36,283 nucleotides of DNA. Source: Halalkalibacter oceani (GTDB lineage Bacteria > Bacillota > Bacilli > Bacillales > Bacillaceae_D). The stretch is from assembly GCF_023715605.1 (NCBI RefSeq), contig NZ_JAMBOL010000033.1, positions 1-36,283 on the forward strand. The letters run 5' to 3'. A model generated the notes under the pieces. It searched no databases and had not been told where the DNA came from. It saw only the letters and a program-made list of their open reading frames with translations. Shown here piece after piece: positions 1 through 7,446 of this stretch. The translations under genes and the position numbers were made by a program. The stretch's first letter is position 1; every line of letters starts with the position of its first letter.

Positions 1-137
1 CCCCTGTAAGAAATTTTAATTCGTTCTACTTCTATCCAGTAGTACTGGTGAGATTACTATTTGGTGTTAGTGAAATTTGGAGAATACACGAGTATTAGCG
101 AGAAAATTAAACTTTATTGAGGGAGGTGAATTTCGAT

Positions 138-1196
138 ATGAATAAATCCAATAGTAAGCATACTGAACTAAAGATTGAGGGCTTCCGTTTTAATTACCAA
201 CTCATGGAGCGAATGAAAATGTGTGAAATGCCAGCTTCCTCGTGGGTAGTATTTTTGACATTGTTATCAGATACCGATTCGCGTGGTATCTTACGTACCT
301 ATTCTTTAAGTGAGTGGAGCGAAACACTCGGCATCTCCTATAGCACATTATATAGTGGTTTTAAAATGTTGGAACGCTGCCACTTTGTAGAAGAAGTTAT
401 TATCAATGATTTGCCTTATCTTAAAATTAATGAATATGAAGAATTAAACTCTTCACAAGAAGTATCTTACAGAGATAAAAAGAGTCTGAACTACTTCAAT
501 GTCCCACGGTCACTTTTTGACACCGACATTCTCAAGAGCTTAGTACATAAACATCATGTATCTGGAATTTTGTTTATTTTAAATCTCTTTAATCGATTCC
601 GAAATGCAATTCGAAAGAAAATGATGCGGCTGGAATACACTATGACGAAATTGAAAGAGCTATTAGGTAAACGGGATGGCAAAGATATTCGTGAGTTCAT
701 GACCATTTTAAAAAATGTTTTTGACATAGAAATCATTGAATGTGAAGAGCGAAAGTGTAAAGACGATAAAATGCAAATTCGTGTATATAAATATTCCATT
801 ATTTTCCGATCAGTATATTTGCAGGATCCGGATGTATTCAACTTCCGGCAGCTCATGGGTAAGTATGGGGAGTCCTTAACTCATTTTTTAGATACGGTGG
901 GACTAAATCATACCAAAAAGGATACAAGAGACATATTGATTGCTTTCAGACAAGAAGTAATGGCTAAAACAACACATTTTGAGCAAAAAGGTGATCGCTT
1001 ACTAAGAGATATTTTTATGATCTCTTTATCTAGTATCGAAAAACAATTCACATCCTTACATCAACATCGAATTAAAAAACTCGGAGCATATTTCCGTGTC
1101 ACCTTCAGAGACTGGGTAAATAAAGTGATGGAATGGGACACAACTGCTGAGGAACGTATCCATGCTTATTTAAGAGAACTACAATTTAATACGTAA
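138..1196 (+). CDS. Winged-helix protein, possible plasmid replication initiator
   Basis: Encodes 352 aa. The ATG at 138 is chosen because GGAGGTG at 122-128 lies 9 nt upstream; a TTG at 117 would put that site inside the gene. Residues about 30-100 read as a winged helix: a helical stretch (ASSWVVFLTLL), a recognition-type helix (WSETLGISYSTLYSGFKML) and a beta wing. The remainder is basic and mostly helical, with no catalytic motif seen. Plasmid and phage initiators of Bacillaceae often have this build, and the gene stands alone with its own terminators, which fits. No family was recognised with certainty; it could equally be a transcription regulator. Confidence 0.6.
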   Translation: MNKSNSKHTELKIEGFRFNYQLMERMKMCEMPASSWVVFLTLLSDTDSRGILRTYSLSEWSETLGISYSTLYSGFKMLERCHFVEEVIINDLPYLKINEYEELNSSQEVSYRDKKSLNYFNVPRSLFDTDILKSLVHKHHVSGILFILNLFNRFRNAIRKKMMRLEYTMTKLKELLGKRDGKDIREFMTILKNVFDIEIIECEERKCKDDKMQIRVYKYSIIFRSVYLQDPDVFNFRQLMGKYGESLTHFLDTVGLNHTKKDTRDILIAFRQEVMAKTTHFEQKGDRLLRDIFMISLSSIEKQFTSLHQHRIKKLGAYFRVTFRDWVNKVMEWDTTAEERIHAYLRELQFNT

Positions 1197-1235
1197 GAGG
1201 CCTTTTTTAAAACCAGCATATAAAAGGTCTTTTTG
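1195..1235 (+). terminator. Intrinsic terminator of the winged-helix gene
   Basis: AAGAGGCCTTTT (1195-1206) pairs with AAAAGGTCTTTT (1222-1233) through one G-U pair, around a 15 nt loop, starting on the stop codon. The second arm ends in T residues. Confidence 0.7.
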
Positions 1236-1270
1236 TGATTTATTTGGCAGCTACATAATGACAAATTCCT

Positions 1271-1301
1271 AACTCCCTTTTCAACCGAGGGAGTTTTTTT
1301 T
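1271..1301 (+). terminator. Second tandem intrinsic terminator
   Basis: AACTCCCT (1271-1278) and AGGGAGTT (1288-1295) form a perfect 8 bp stem with a 9 nt loop, followed by a T run to 1301. It backs up the terminator just upstream. Confidence 0.85.
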
Positions 1302-1630
1302 ATTCAAAAACAAAAATCTGCAAACAGAATTTACGAATTTCGCCTTGTGGATATCTCATTAGTATAAATTATCGTTTGTGGATAAGTTGATTACTGGTTT
1401 TATAGCTTGTGAATTCTGAATAATACTTATAAGTTGCTGTGCATTTGTTACTTCTTTATTTTTAAGAAATATCCAATTGTCGTATCCCAATAGCTATAAG
1501 AGCTAGGAGGTTTTCGTTGGCTTGGTTATATTTATTTGATTTTTTTATTTTTCTTTTGATTTCTTATCTTTTATATGAATCTCTTATTACATTTTGATTT
1601 ATTATTATCGAATAAATAGCATAAAAACAA
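1302..1630. other. AT-rich gap with no gene seen
   Basis: About 330 bases of AT-rich sequence between two terminators and the next promoter. No supported ORF with a ribosome-binding site, no tRNA-like fold and no iterated direct repeats were found. An origin could lie here beside the putative initiator, but there is no iteron to support it. Confidence 0.4.
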
Positions 1631-1668
1631 TGTTAATTAACGTTTAAATATGATATAATTATATTTAA
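1631..1668 (+). promoter_or_regulatory. Promoter with repressor-type operator for the 190 aa gene
   Basis: A TATAAT -10 box at 1654-1659 lies inside a 24 bp block (1637-1660) that recurs exactly, inverted, at 3378-3401 before the HTH repressor gene. A palindrome TTAAATAT (1644-1651) / ATATTTAA (1661-1668) brackets the -10 box. The -35 (TGTTAA, 1631-1636) is poor. A regulator bound here would block RNA polymerase. Confidence 0.65.
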
Positions 1669-1694
1669 TAAAAACGATATAGGAGGTTCTTAGA

Positions 1695-2267
1695 ATGAAC
1701 ACAAATAAACTAAAATCAAGTATTAAAATCTATAAGCATGTCACAAAAAAATCAGCATTTGATATTACAACATCTTTATTCCACTTCACACAGAAGCCAA
1801 ATGAAGATGTTTATAAAGGGAAAGTTATATTCTCTGTAACTGAAATGAGTTCTTCAGGATCCGATTCTAAATATGCGAAAGCCTATATCGATAAAAGCAA
1901 AATAAAACCAATGCTGCATGCCATCATTAACCACAATTTCTCAAGAGTATATGGAGACGGTTTCAAGGTCTATGGAGGGAGTAAAAAAAATGGTGATATC
2001 ATTGCCAGATGTTGCACGATTACTTTTACAGACAGAAATCAGTTTAAGATTCAAATCGATGAAGGTAAGGGTTCGATGTCTAATACCGGAGCGATAAAAA
2101 TGATTAAACGAGTCAAATCTGTAACCACGTATATGAGCTACGAGGAGGGTTTAATAATGGCCCATGAGGTAAAAGACTTCATTAACCAGGCAGAAATATG
2201 TGCGATGTCTAAAGGTAAGCCTTTATATACACAGATGTTTTACTCTACTGTTGATTTGGGAGCGTAA
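1695..2267 (+). CDS. Unknown 190 aa protein under shared operator control
   Basis: Encodes 190 aa, preceded by AGGAGGTTCTTAGA, which fixes the ATG. The protein is basic and mixed alpha/beta with no signal peptide or membrane helix. I see no catalytic motif and did not recognise a family. It stands alone between its own promoter and a terminator at 2329. Its promoter carries the same 24 bp block as the triple-HTH repressor gene, so it is probably repressed with it. Such genes in mobile elements are often transfer or immunity regulators, but nothing in the sequence shows that here. Confidence 0.75.
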   Translation: MNTNKLKSSIKIYKHVTKKSAFDITTSLFHFTQKPNEDVYKGKVIFSVTEMSSSGSDSKYAKAYIDKSKIKPMLHAIINHNFSRVYGDGFKVYGGSKKNGDIIARCCTITFTDRNQFKIQIDEGKGSMSNTGAIKMIKRVKSVTTYMSYEEGLIMAHEVKDFINQAEICAMSKGKPLYTQMFYSTVDLGA

Positions 2268-2328
2268 TTTAGTGTATACTTGACAATAAGCAAGCGCAAT
2301 AAGTATGGAATTTTTCATAAAAACCAAC

Positions 2329-2376
2329 AAAGCTCTCGTTTTCGGTTAGGTATAGCCAAAGACGAGGGCTTTTTTA
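2329..2376 (+). terminator. Intrinsic terminator after the 190 aa gene
   Basis: AAAGCTCTCGTTTT (2329-2342) pairs with AAGACGAGGGCTTT, with G-U pairs, and is followed by a T run at 2370-2375. Confidence 0.8.
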
Positions 2377-2424
2377 TATATTATTAAAAGGGGGTGACGA
2401 GTAACCATACCGGGTTACGAAAAT

Positions 2425-2553
2425 ATGGAGGCGCTTAGTATTATTGAATCTTTATTAGCTAATCTATCAGCCAACATCTTTTTCTTCATAGCTAGTATTG
2501 TTATGGTGGTTGGAATTATTTTGTATGAGTGGCAGCCAAGTACGAAAAAATAA
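2425..2553 (+). CDS. Tiny single-pass membrane peptide
   Basis: A 42 aa ORF starting MEALSIIESLL, with a hydrophobic helix at residues about 17-34 (NIFFFIASIVMVVGIILY) and a short polar tail ending in TKK. The start is uncertain: the ATG at 2425 has no good ribosome-binding site, while GGAGG at 2427-2431 would suit an unusual ATT start at 2440. It ends at a bidirectional terminator shared with the minus-strand repressor. Size and shape match holin-like or type I toxin peptides and small membrane anchors; function unknown. Confidence 0.45.
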   Translation: MEALSIIESLLANLSANIFFFIASIVMVVGIILYEWQPSTKK

Positions 2554-2558
2554 GAAGA

Positions 2559-2591
2559 GAAAGCTGAGACAAAAAATCTCAGCTTTCTTTC
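2559..2591. terminator. Bidirectional terminator between convergent genes
   Basis: GAAAGCTGAGA (2559-2569) and TCTCAGCTTTC (2577-2587) form a perfect 11 bp stem with an A-rich loop. It overlaps the last codons of the minus-strand repressor and follows the + strand 42 aa ORF. Confidence 0.75.
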
Positions 2592-3337
2592 TTGGTAACG
2601 CGATACTTTATTAATTCAGTGGGAGGTACATTAAAGTAATTGCATAGCACTTCTAATGATTGGATATTCAAGCGCTTTACTTCATTTTTCATCAACTTAT
2701 TAATAAATGCATAAGTGAATCCGGTATCGTCCATTAGTTGCTGAATTGATATTTTTCTTCGACTCATTAAAGGACTTAAGCCGAAATAAATCTCGTAGGT
2801 GTTTTTGATTTTAGACGTCAATATTTTTGTAGTATCAACTTCCAATGTAAATAGATCTTTTATTTCAATGTTGAAGTAGCCAAGTATTCGTTCAATTAAA
2901 TCAACCGAATATCTCTTTAGTAAATTCCTGGCCATTTTTCTGAGTACATCATAACTGACTTCGATCTCCTTGGATACTTGGAATAATGACTGTCCTCGCC
3001 GGCCAGCGATATGTTCAAGGTGACAATGCAAACGATAACCTTGTATAGACGGATCTAATTCATTTAATGGTGGAGGCCGGTGTGTGCTTTTTTGATTTTT
3101 TAAGGTGATTAGTTCGCTTATATCACAATTGAGATAAGTACAAATTTTTTCTATGGTTTCTTTCGGTAAACGTTTATCATGACCCGGTTTTTCTGTTTTA
3201 AAATGATGAAGATTTTGAGATCGTTGACCAGTAACTCTAGCCAGTCCAGCTATTGTTAAACCAGGTATTTTCTTCTCCATGATTTTTTCTAATTGTAACT
3301 CAATTTCCTTTCGTGGTAATGATGGTGTTTGAGTCAT
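2579..3337 (-). CDS. Transcription regulator with three tandem XRE-type HTH domains
   Basis: Encodes 252 aa. The ATG at 3337 is chosen because GGAGGAA lies 6 nt upstream; an earlier ATG at 3355 would lie upstream of that site. Three HTH units follow each other, each ending in a Cro/C1-like tail: about 13-78 (LTIAGLARVTGQRSQNLHHF to LNCDISELITL), about 100-165 (QSLFQVSKEIEVSYDVLRKM to FNIEIKDLFTL) and about 178-250 (ISIQQLMDDTGFTYAFINKL to FNVPPTELIKY). No peptidase or sensor domain is seen. Its promoter carries the same 24 bp block as the 190 aa gene, so autoregulation is likely. Probably the master repressor of this control region. Confidence 0.85.
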   Translation of the reverse strand: MTQTPSLPRKEIELQLEKIMEKKIPGLTIAGLARVTGQRSQNLHHFKTEKPGHDKRLPKETIEKICTYLNCDISELITLKNQKSTHRPPPLNELDPSIQGYRLHCHLEHIAGRRGQSLFQVSKEIEVSYDVLRKMARNLLKRYSVDLIERILGYFNIEIKDLFTLEVDTTKILTSKIKNTYEIYFGLSPLMSRRKISIQQLMDDTGFTYAFINKLMKNEVKRLNIQSLEVLCNYFNVPPTELIKYRVTKKES

Positions 3338-3476
3338 TTTATTCCTCCAAAACAATATAGGTGGTAAATATAAAACTAATTATATCATATTTAAACGTTA
3401 AAAAAGAGTAGTTTTTAATGCTTAAATATGATATATTTAATATTGATTTATACGATAAAGTTATGGGGTGAAACTA
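3338..3476. promoter_or_regulatory. Divergent promoter/operator region of repressor and phosphatase
   Basis: On the minus strand a TATAAT box (complement of 3379-3384) sits inside the 24 bp block 3378-3401, identical to 1637-1660 inverted. A second related site, TTAAATAT-GAT-ATATTTAA (3422-3440), is a perfect 8 bp palindrome with a 3 nt centre and lies upstream of the phosphatase gene. The -35 boxes are weak on both strands, as expected if activation or repression dominates. Confidence 0.6.
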
Positions 3477-4232
3477 ATGCGACGTATCTTTATTTCAGAC
3501 ATACATGGAGAGTTTACTCTTTTCACTGAGTTATTACATGAAATTCATTATGACTATTCGAAAGATCAATTAATTCTACTTGGTGATTATGTTGACCGAG
3601 GACCATACTCAAAAGACCTACTCCAATTTCTCATTAAATTAAAAAAGAAAGCTGGTTCATTGGTTAGAACGATTGCAGGTAACCATGACGAAATGTTTTT
3701 CGAAGCTTTAATGGCAAGTGTTTCAGATAATAGCAATGAAGAGAAATCCTATATTATTGGGAATTTTCTATTGAATGGGGGAACTCAAACATTAAGGTCT
3801 TATGGTTTTAGCGAAAGTGACACGAATACAGAGAAGGCCTTAAAGACAATTGTCAAAAATAACAGAGAGCATATTGAGTTCCTGCAAACTTTAGATGATT
3901 ACTATTTAGATGATCAATTCATCGGTGTACATGCCGGTATTGATCCCTACTGTAAGAATTGGCAAGATACTGATCCGCACAAATTAAAATGGATCCGCGA
4001 AGAATTTTTCAATCAACGTTTATCGTTGCAGTCAGGACATAGGGTTATATTTGGCCATACTCCAGTCACTTTACTACATGGACGCACTACTCCATGGTTT
4101 CAACACGATAAAATTGGTATTGACGGTGGGGCTGCTTATGGAGGGGCCCTTAATGCTTTAATCATAGAAGATCGCTCTTTTATGTATAAACAAATTAAGA
4201 AAAAAGCAGAGTGGATGGAACATTCTATCTAA
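3477..4232 (+). CDS. PPP-family metallophosphoesterase (serine/threonine phosphatase type)
   Basis: Encodes 251 aa. The ATG at 3477 is placed by GGGGTGA at 3465-3471; a GTG at 3468 lies within that site. All PPP metal-site motifs are present in order: SDIHGE (residues 7-12), GDYVDRG (about 38), GNHDE (about 69), VHAG (about 148) and FGHTP (about 196). The family, including bacterial PrpA/PrpE-like enzymes and phage lambda phosphatase, removes phosphate from proteins or dinucleoside polyphosphates with two metal ions. It is transcribed divergently from the triple-HTH repressor and shares its operator region. The substrate cannot be told. Confidence 0.9.
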   Translation: MRRIFISDIHGEFTLFTELLHEIHYDYSKDQLILLGDYVDRGPYSKDLLQFLIKLKKKAGSLVRTIAGNHDEMFFEALMASVSDNSNEEKSYIIGNFLLNGGTQTLRSYGFSESDTNTEKALKTIVKNNREHIEFLQTLDDYYLDDQFIGVHAGIDPYCKNWQDTDPHKLKWIREEFFNQRLSLQSGHRVIFGHTPVTLLHGRTTPWFQHDKIGIDGGAAYGGALNALIIEDRSFMYKQIKKKAEWMEHSI

Positions 4233-4341
4233 GTTTTGAAAAGGAGGAAGAAGAAGTAATCGACGTGCAATTTGCTGGAATTAAAGGCTGAATAATTGCG
4301 GTTAAGAGTGAAAATACGCTGTAAGGGTGGTTGAAAATTAC

Positions 4342-4535
4342 ATGAAATCACAAGAAGAAAGACAAGTAGGCTTTATAAAAGGTGTTGCACATGCGGCGAC
4401 TATGATAAATAAATACGGAGTTGATGCCTATGCTCTTATTTGCCAATCTGGCATCACCACTGCCGAATAAGAAAACATGCCGAAGAATACGATGTTGAAA
4501 ATTTAGAAGATATTTTGAAGTCTATTGATAGTTAA
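4342..4535 (+). pseudogene. Frameshifted small gene of unknown function
   Basis: The ATG at 4342 opens MKSQEERQVGFIKGVAHAAT and runs 42 codons to a TAA at 4468. Downstream in another frame the reading continues as KHAEEYDVENLEDILKSIDS to a TAA at 4533. Adding one A near 4466-4468 would join them into a 64-65 aa helical protein (TAEIRKHAEEY at the joint). This looks like a one-base deletion in a run or a sequencing error. The 109 bases upstream hold AAGGAGG at 4241 with no lasting ORF after it. Confidence 0.55.
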
Positions 4536-4598
4536 TTTTGCAATTTCCGATCATCAAATGAACCGAAGAGTGATTAAGTGCAGCAAAAGGAGGGAGCT

Positions 4599-5414
4599 AT
4601 GAAAAGACTTTTAAATTACGTGGGAAGTAAGTGGAACCTCACCAGATGGATTATTAAAAATATGCCTGAACATAACGTTTATCTCGAATCAAATTTAGGG
4701 AGTGGTGCTGTTCTTTTTAACAAGCCACCTTCCAAAATTGAAACAGTCAATGATATTGACGGCAATATCGTAAATCTGTTTAAAGTAATTCGTGAACAAC
4801 CAGGAGAACTCGCTAGAGCAATTGAGCTCACTCCATATTCAAGAGAAGAATACTATCAATCATTCCAATTACTGAAAAGTGAGTTATCTGAAGTCGAAAG
4901 AGCTAGAGTTTTTCTTGTTCGTTGTTGGATGGCAAGAGGCGGTAAAACAAGTGACAGAACAGGGTGGCGACATAATATTGACATTGCTACGGTTAACGCT
5001 TTGCCAGATTGGAACGTGTTACCGAAAACGGTATTGGAAGCTACAAAGCGTTTGAAACAAGTGCAAATCGAGAACCAAGATGCAGAGCTTTTAATACAGC
5101 GATATAACCGCAGTGACTGTTTAATCTATTGCGATCCACCGTATTTGCTTGATACACGAACTAAACGTCATTATGCGCATGAAATGACAGAGCAAGAACA
5201 CGAAACCTTGTTAAAAGCGCTTATCAAACATAGTGGTTTTGCAATTGTAAGTGGATACGACAGTGAGATGTACAATGACATTTTAAGCAATTGGACGAAG
5301 ATTACAAAAGTGGCCATAACAGAAGCTGCCACTAAGAAACAGGAAGTATTATGGTTGAATCCACAAATTAATGAGCGAGGTTATGTTCAAAGTACACTTT
5401 TTGAATTAGTTTAA
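4599..5414 (+). CDS. DNA adenine methylase, D12 class
   Basis: Encodes 271 aa. The ATG at 4599 follows AGGAGGGAGCT; an earlier GTG at 4578 lies upstream of that site. Motifs of the Dam/D12 class are in order: NYVGSKW (6-12, the usual YxGSK SAM-binding start), NLGSGAVLF (32-40, motif I) and DPPY (179-182, catalytic motif IV). It should methylate N6 of adenine in a short site. No restriction endonuclease lies next to it, so it is probably a solitary enzyme that protects the element from host restriction or marks its DNA. The usual EPF before the glycine motif is ESN here. Confidence 0.92.
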   Translation: MKRLLNYVGSKWNLTRWIIKNMPEHNVYLESNLGSGAVLFNKPPSKIETVNDIDGNIVNLFKVIREQPGELARAIELTPYSREEYYQSFQLLKSELSEVERARVFLVRCWMARGGKTSDRTGWRHNIDIATVNALPDWNVLPKTVLEATKRLKQVQIENQDAELLIQRYNRSDCLIYCDPPYLLDTRTKRHYAHEMTEQEHETLLKALIKHSGFAIVSGYDSEMYNDILSNWTKITKVAITEAATKKQEVLWLNPQINERGYVQSTLFELV

Positions 5415-5534
5415 TTATTTGGTTACCCTCATGTTGAGGATGGAGAAGGTATAAACAAATAAGTCTAACTGAAAAACAGCAATTACTAAACCTATTAGAC
5501 TAGCAATATTTCCAAAAAAGCTCAGTTTATCCAT
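5415..5534 (-). CDS. Tiny membrane peptide on the minus strand, toxin-like in shape
   Basis: A 39 aa ORF, MDKLSFFGNIASLIGLVIAV and then FQLDLFVYTF and a short basic end. The ATG at 5534 has AAGGAGG about 7 nt upstream on the minus strand, a strong site. One hydrophobic helix spans residues about 10-30. The gene starts right after, and convergent with, the D12 methylase. Length and layout resemble the holin-like toxins of Gram-positive type I toxin-antitoxin systems, but no antisense RNA promoter was identified. Confidence 0.55.
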   Translation of the reverse strand: MDKLSFFGNIASLIGLVIAVFQLDLFVYTFSILNMRVTK

Positions 5535-5741
5535 ACGCATCTCCTCCTTAACAATTCTCGACAATACAATGCTGATTAAACAACAAAGTACCAACTCCCA
5601 CGGGCCTAGCCAAACCTATCGAGAATACGCATGTTACCATACGCCGGGGCAGAGCAATTACATTATAAGAAAGAATCGTTGGAATATCAATATTTGAATT
5701 AATGCTGAACATCACGACCATGTAATGAAGGAGGTTTTTAT
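5535..5741. other. Leader of the minus-strand peptide with a long-range inverted repeat
   Basis: ATTCTCGA (5554-5561) and TCGAGAAT (5619-5626) are a perfect 8 bp inverted repeat 57 nt apart. On the minus strand this places a closed loop just upstream of the AAGGAGG of the 39 aa peptide, so it may fold the mRNA leader. The enclosed stretch is GC-richer than its surroundings. Nothing else is supported. Confidence 0.4.
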
Positions 5742-5852
5742 TTGTTCAATTATGTTGATTGGAATTATATTATCATTGTTGTTATCAACGCGATTATAGC
5801 TTATTACCTTATTTTTATGAGTCCACTTCGTGAGTGGATAAATAAAAAATAG
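5742..5852 (+). CDS. Tiny single-pass membrane peptide
   Basis: A 36 aa ORF starting at TTG 5742, with AAGGAGG at 5728-5734 spaced 7 nt. It reads MFNYVDWNYIIIVVINAIIA followed by YYLIFMSPLREWINKK: a membrane helix at residues about 8-26 and a basic C-terminal tail. It is the first gene of the small-gene cluster that continues at 5880. Function unknown. Confidence 0.5.
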   Translation: MFNYVDWNYIIIVVINAIIAYYLIFMSPLREWINKK

Positions 5853-5879
5853 AGATAATATAGGAAGGTGGAGGTAACA

Positions 5880-6155
5880 ATGGACATTCATGAAAGCAAA
5901 AGGATTATTCAAACAGGTATAGCATGGGCAAATTGGGATGATAAACAAAAAGAAGCTATGCGTCTAGCTTTAGTTTCTTTAGATAAGCAATTACCTAAAA
6001 AGGTTGTCGGTACAGACAAAGAAGGTGGATTTTGCCCTCAGTGCCAGGCGCACAATATAAATTTATTTCGTTACTGTAATGAATGTGGCCAGTTATTAGA
6101 TTGGCAATATCGCACTCTATTACCTCACAGAGGCTTACAACGCCAGCAAAGATGA
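5880..6155 (+). CDS. Small zinc-ribbon protein
   Basis: Encodes 91 aa. The ATG at 5880 follows GGTGGAGGTAACA; a GTG at 5868 would include that site. The N-terminal half is helical (DIHESKRIIQTGIAWANWDD). The middle carries a zinc ribbon, CPQC and CNEC about 18 residues apart (residues about 52-73). The tail is basic. Such short ribbons usually bind nucleic acid or protein; no family was recognised. Confidence 0.65.
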   Translation: MDIHESKRIIQTGIAWANWDDKQKEAMRLALVSLDKQLPKKVVGTDKEGGFCPQCQAHNINLFRYCNECGQLLDWQYRTLLPHRGLQRQQR

Positions 6156-6232
6156 ACTGTGTCCTCGCGAGATTATGGGTACGCCGCCCCAAAAAGAGTA
6201 GTGAAACTACTATGAAGGAGGCAATGAACTAG

Positions 6233-6757
6233 ATGGACAGCAAGAAAAAAGAATCTGGATATCATTGGAGTGCATTTATAGTTTTACCTTTGATAATAGT
6301 AGTAATTTTCTATGTTGTATTAATATACCCATTTGTATGGGTTAATAGAGACGTTCAGAAGCGAGAAAACCTTGTTAATAACTATGTAAATGATCACATC
6401 AATGAGGATTATATCGTAATAGAAGAAAGCAAATTAAGATATCTAATAGAAAGTGACAATAACAAAATGGTTGTTATCTTGGAAAATGAGGGCTTTCTAT
6501 TTAGCGACTATAAAGTTGTTGATTTTTATCCTTATAACGGTTTAAATTCCTTGCAACAAAAAATAGCAAAAGAAGTTTCAAAAAAATATAACCTTAACCT
6601 AAGTTATGAAGAAGTGCATAAATCCTTAATCAATCAACGACCAACTAAATCTTCTTTTGATAATAAATTATTGTTTGATGTAGAGGTTCATGAAAATCAC
6701 TACATAGTCGAGACTGATAGAGATGGAGAAATTTTAAACATAGCTTATCGCAAATAG
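6233..6757 (+). CDS. Membrane-anchored unknown protein
   Basis: Encodes 174 aa with a single N-terminal membrane helix (residues about 14-34, FIVLPLIIVVIFYVVLIYPF), a short basic inside segment, and an outside domain of about 135 residues with alternating strands and helices. The layout is like PepSY-like or DUF5590-like extracellular domains, but no diagnostic residue proves this. AAGGAGG at 6215-6221 serves the ATG. A short hairpin, AGTAGT-GAA-ACTACT (6198-6212), precedes the ribosome site. Confidence 0.65.
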   Translation: MDSKKKESGYHWSAFIVLPLIIVVIFYVVLIYPFVWVNRDVQKRENLVNNYVNDHINEDYIVIEESKLRYLIESDNNKMVVILENEGFLFSDYKVVDFYPYNGLNSLQQKIAKEVSKKYNLNLSYEEVHKSLINQRPTKSSFDNKLLFDVEVHENHYIVETDRDGEILNIAYRK

Positions 6758-6821
6758 ATACAATGAATTTATCATGTAAGTGGGTCATTATACGACCATA
6801 AAGAGAAGGAGGGAACGGGGA

Positions 6822-6965
6822 ATGAATTTGTTTAGGGCGTTAGAGGATATCAAAAAGATCGGTCGCAATTTAAAAAGTCAGGGTAAGTCTGACTATGAGA
6901 TAAAACAAGCTATTTCTTTATATCTCAAGGAATCGAAAAAGAAAATGATACACAACAATGATTAA
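6822..6965 (+). CDS. Small basic helical protein, unknown
   Basis: Encodes 47 aa, MNLFRALEDIKKIGRNLKSQ and onward, from the ATG at 6822 with AAGGAGGG at 6806-6813. A GTG at 6780 gives a longer ORF but has no ribosome site. The protein is almost wholly helical and lysine-rich (KESKKKMIHNND end). Function unknown. Confidence 0.5.
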   Translation: MNLFRALEDIKKIGRNLKSQGKSDYEIKQAISLYLKESKKKMIHNND

Positions 6966-6991
6966 GTATCATTTAGAAAGGAACTTAAATC

Positions 6992-7165
6992 GTGGAAAAT
7001 ACATTGGAGTTTTTGAAAGGAAAATTGAGTTTAAAAGGGGATAAATGGAAAAATACGAAAGATGAAGATTACATGAGGGATTGTTTAGCTTTAATTGAAG
7101 CTATTAATGCCCTCGAATCAAGGCTATACGGCGAAAAAATAACGGATATTACCTTCATTTTGTAA
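6992..7165 (+). CDS. Small unknown protein
   Basis: A GTG-started 57 aa ORF (MENTLEFLKGKLSLKGDKWK and onward) with AGAAAGGAA about 9 nt upstream and 26 nt after the previous stop. Helical, with no motif. Coding quality is supported only by the ribosome site and operon position. Confidence 0.45.
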   Translation: MENTLEFLKGKLSLKGDKWKNTKDEDYMRDCLALIEAINALESRLYGEKITDITFIL

Positions 7166-7446
7166 CGTTCTGAAATAAACATTTTATGGAACTAGCTTTT
7201 TTGCGGAGTGCGATAGTAATAGACACCAGAAGATATTGATGCAATATTAATAAAAATAATCGAAAAAAAAAGAAAATGACAAGATCCTTTACCGTTTATG
7301 TTCTCTTGTCAAATATCGGCTTGAATTCTCACAATCTACATCATTTTGGTTCAGGTTAATTGAAAAGAAAAGTTGGTTAAAACAAGCCAATTGCATTAAT
7401 CAAGTTGGCTCGTCAATGAAGAATAAAACTAAAAGGGTGATAAACC
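7166..7446. other. Intergenic stretch with hairpins and a possible gene remnant
   Basis: No complete gene. A short open stretch reading TPEDIDAILIKIIEKKRK ends near 7279 but is preceded by three stop codons, so it looks like a decayed gene end. GACAAGA and TCTTGTC (about 7278-7310) form a 7 bp inverted repeat, and AGCCAA/TTGGCT (about 7384-7410) another. Neither has a clear T run. Confidence 0.35.

Noticed and set aside
554-856. Minus-strand ORF inside the winged-helix gene
   Set aside because: It has no ribosome site and lies wholly inside a well-supported gene; it is a shadow frame. The same holds for minus-strand ORFs at 9810, 13493, 14828, 19736 and 30904.
1302-1630. Origin of replication beside the putative initiator
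   Set aside because: AT-rich, but no iterons or DnaA-box cluster could be made out by eye.
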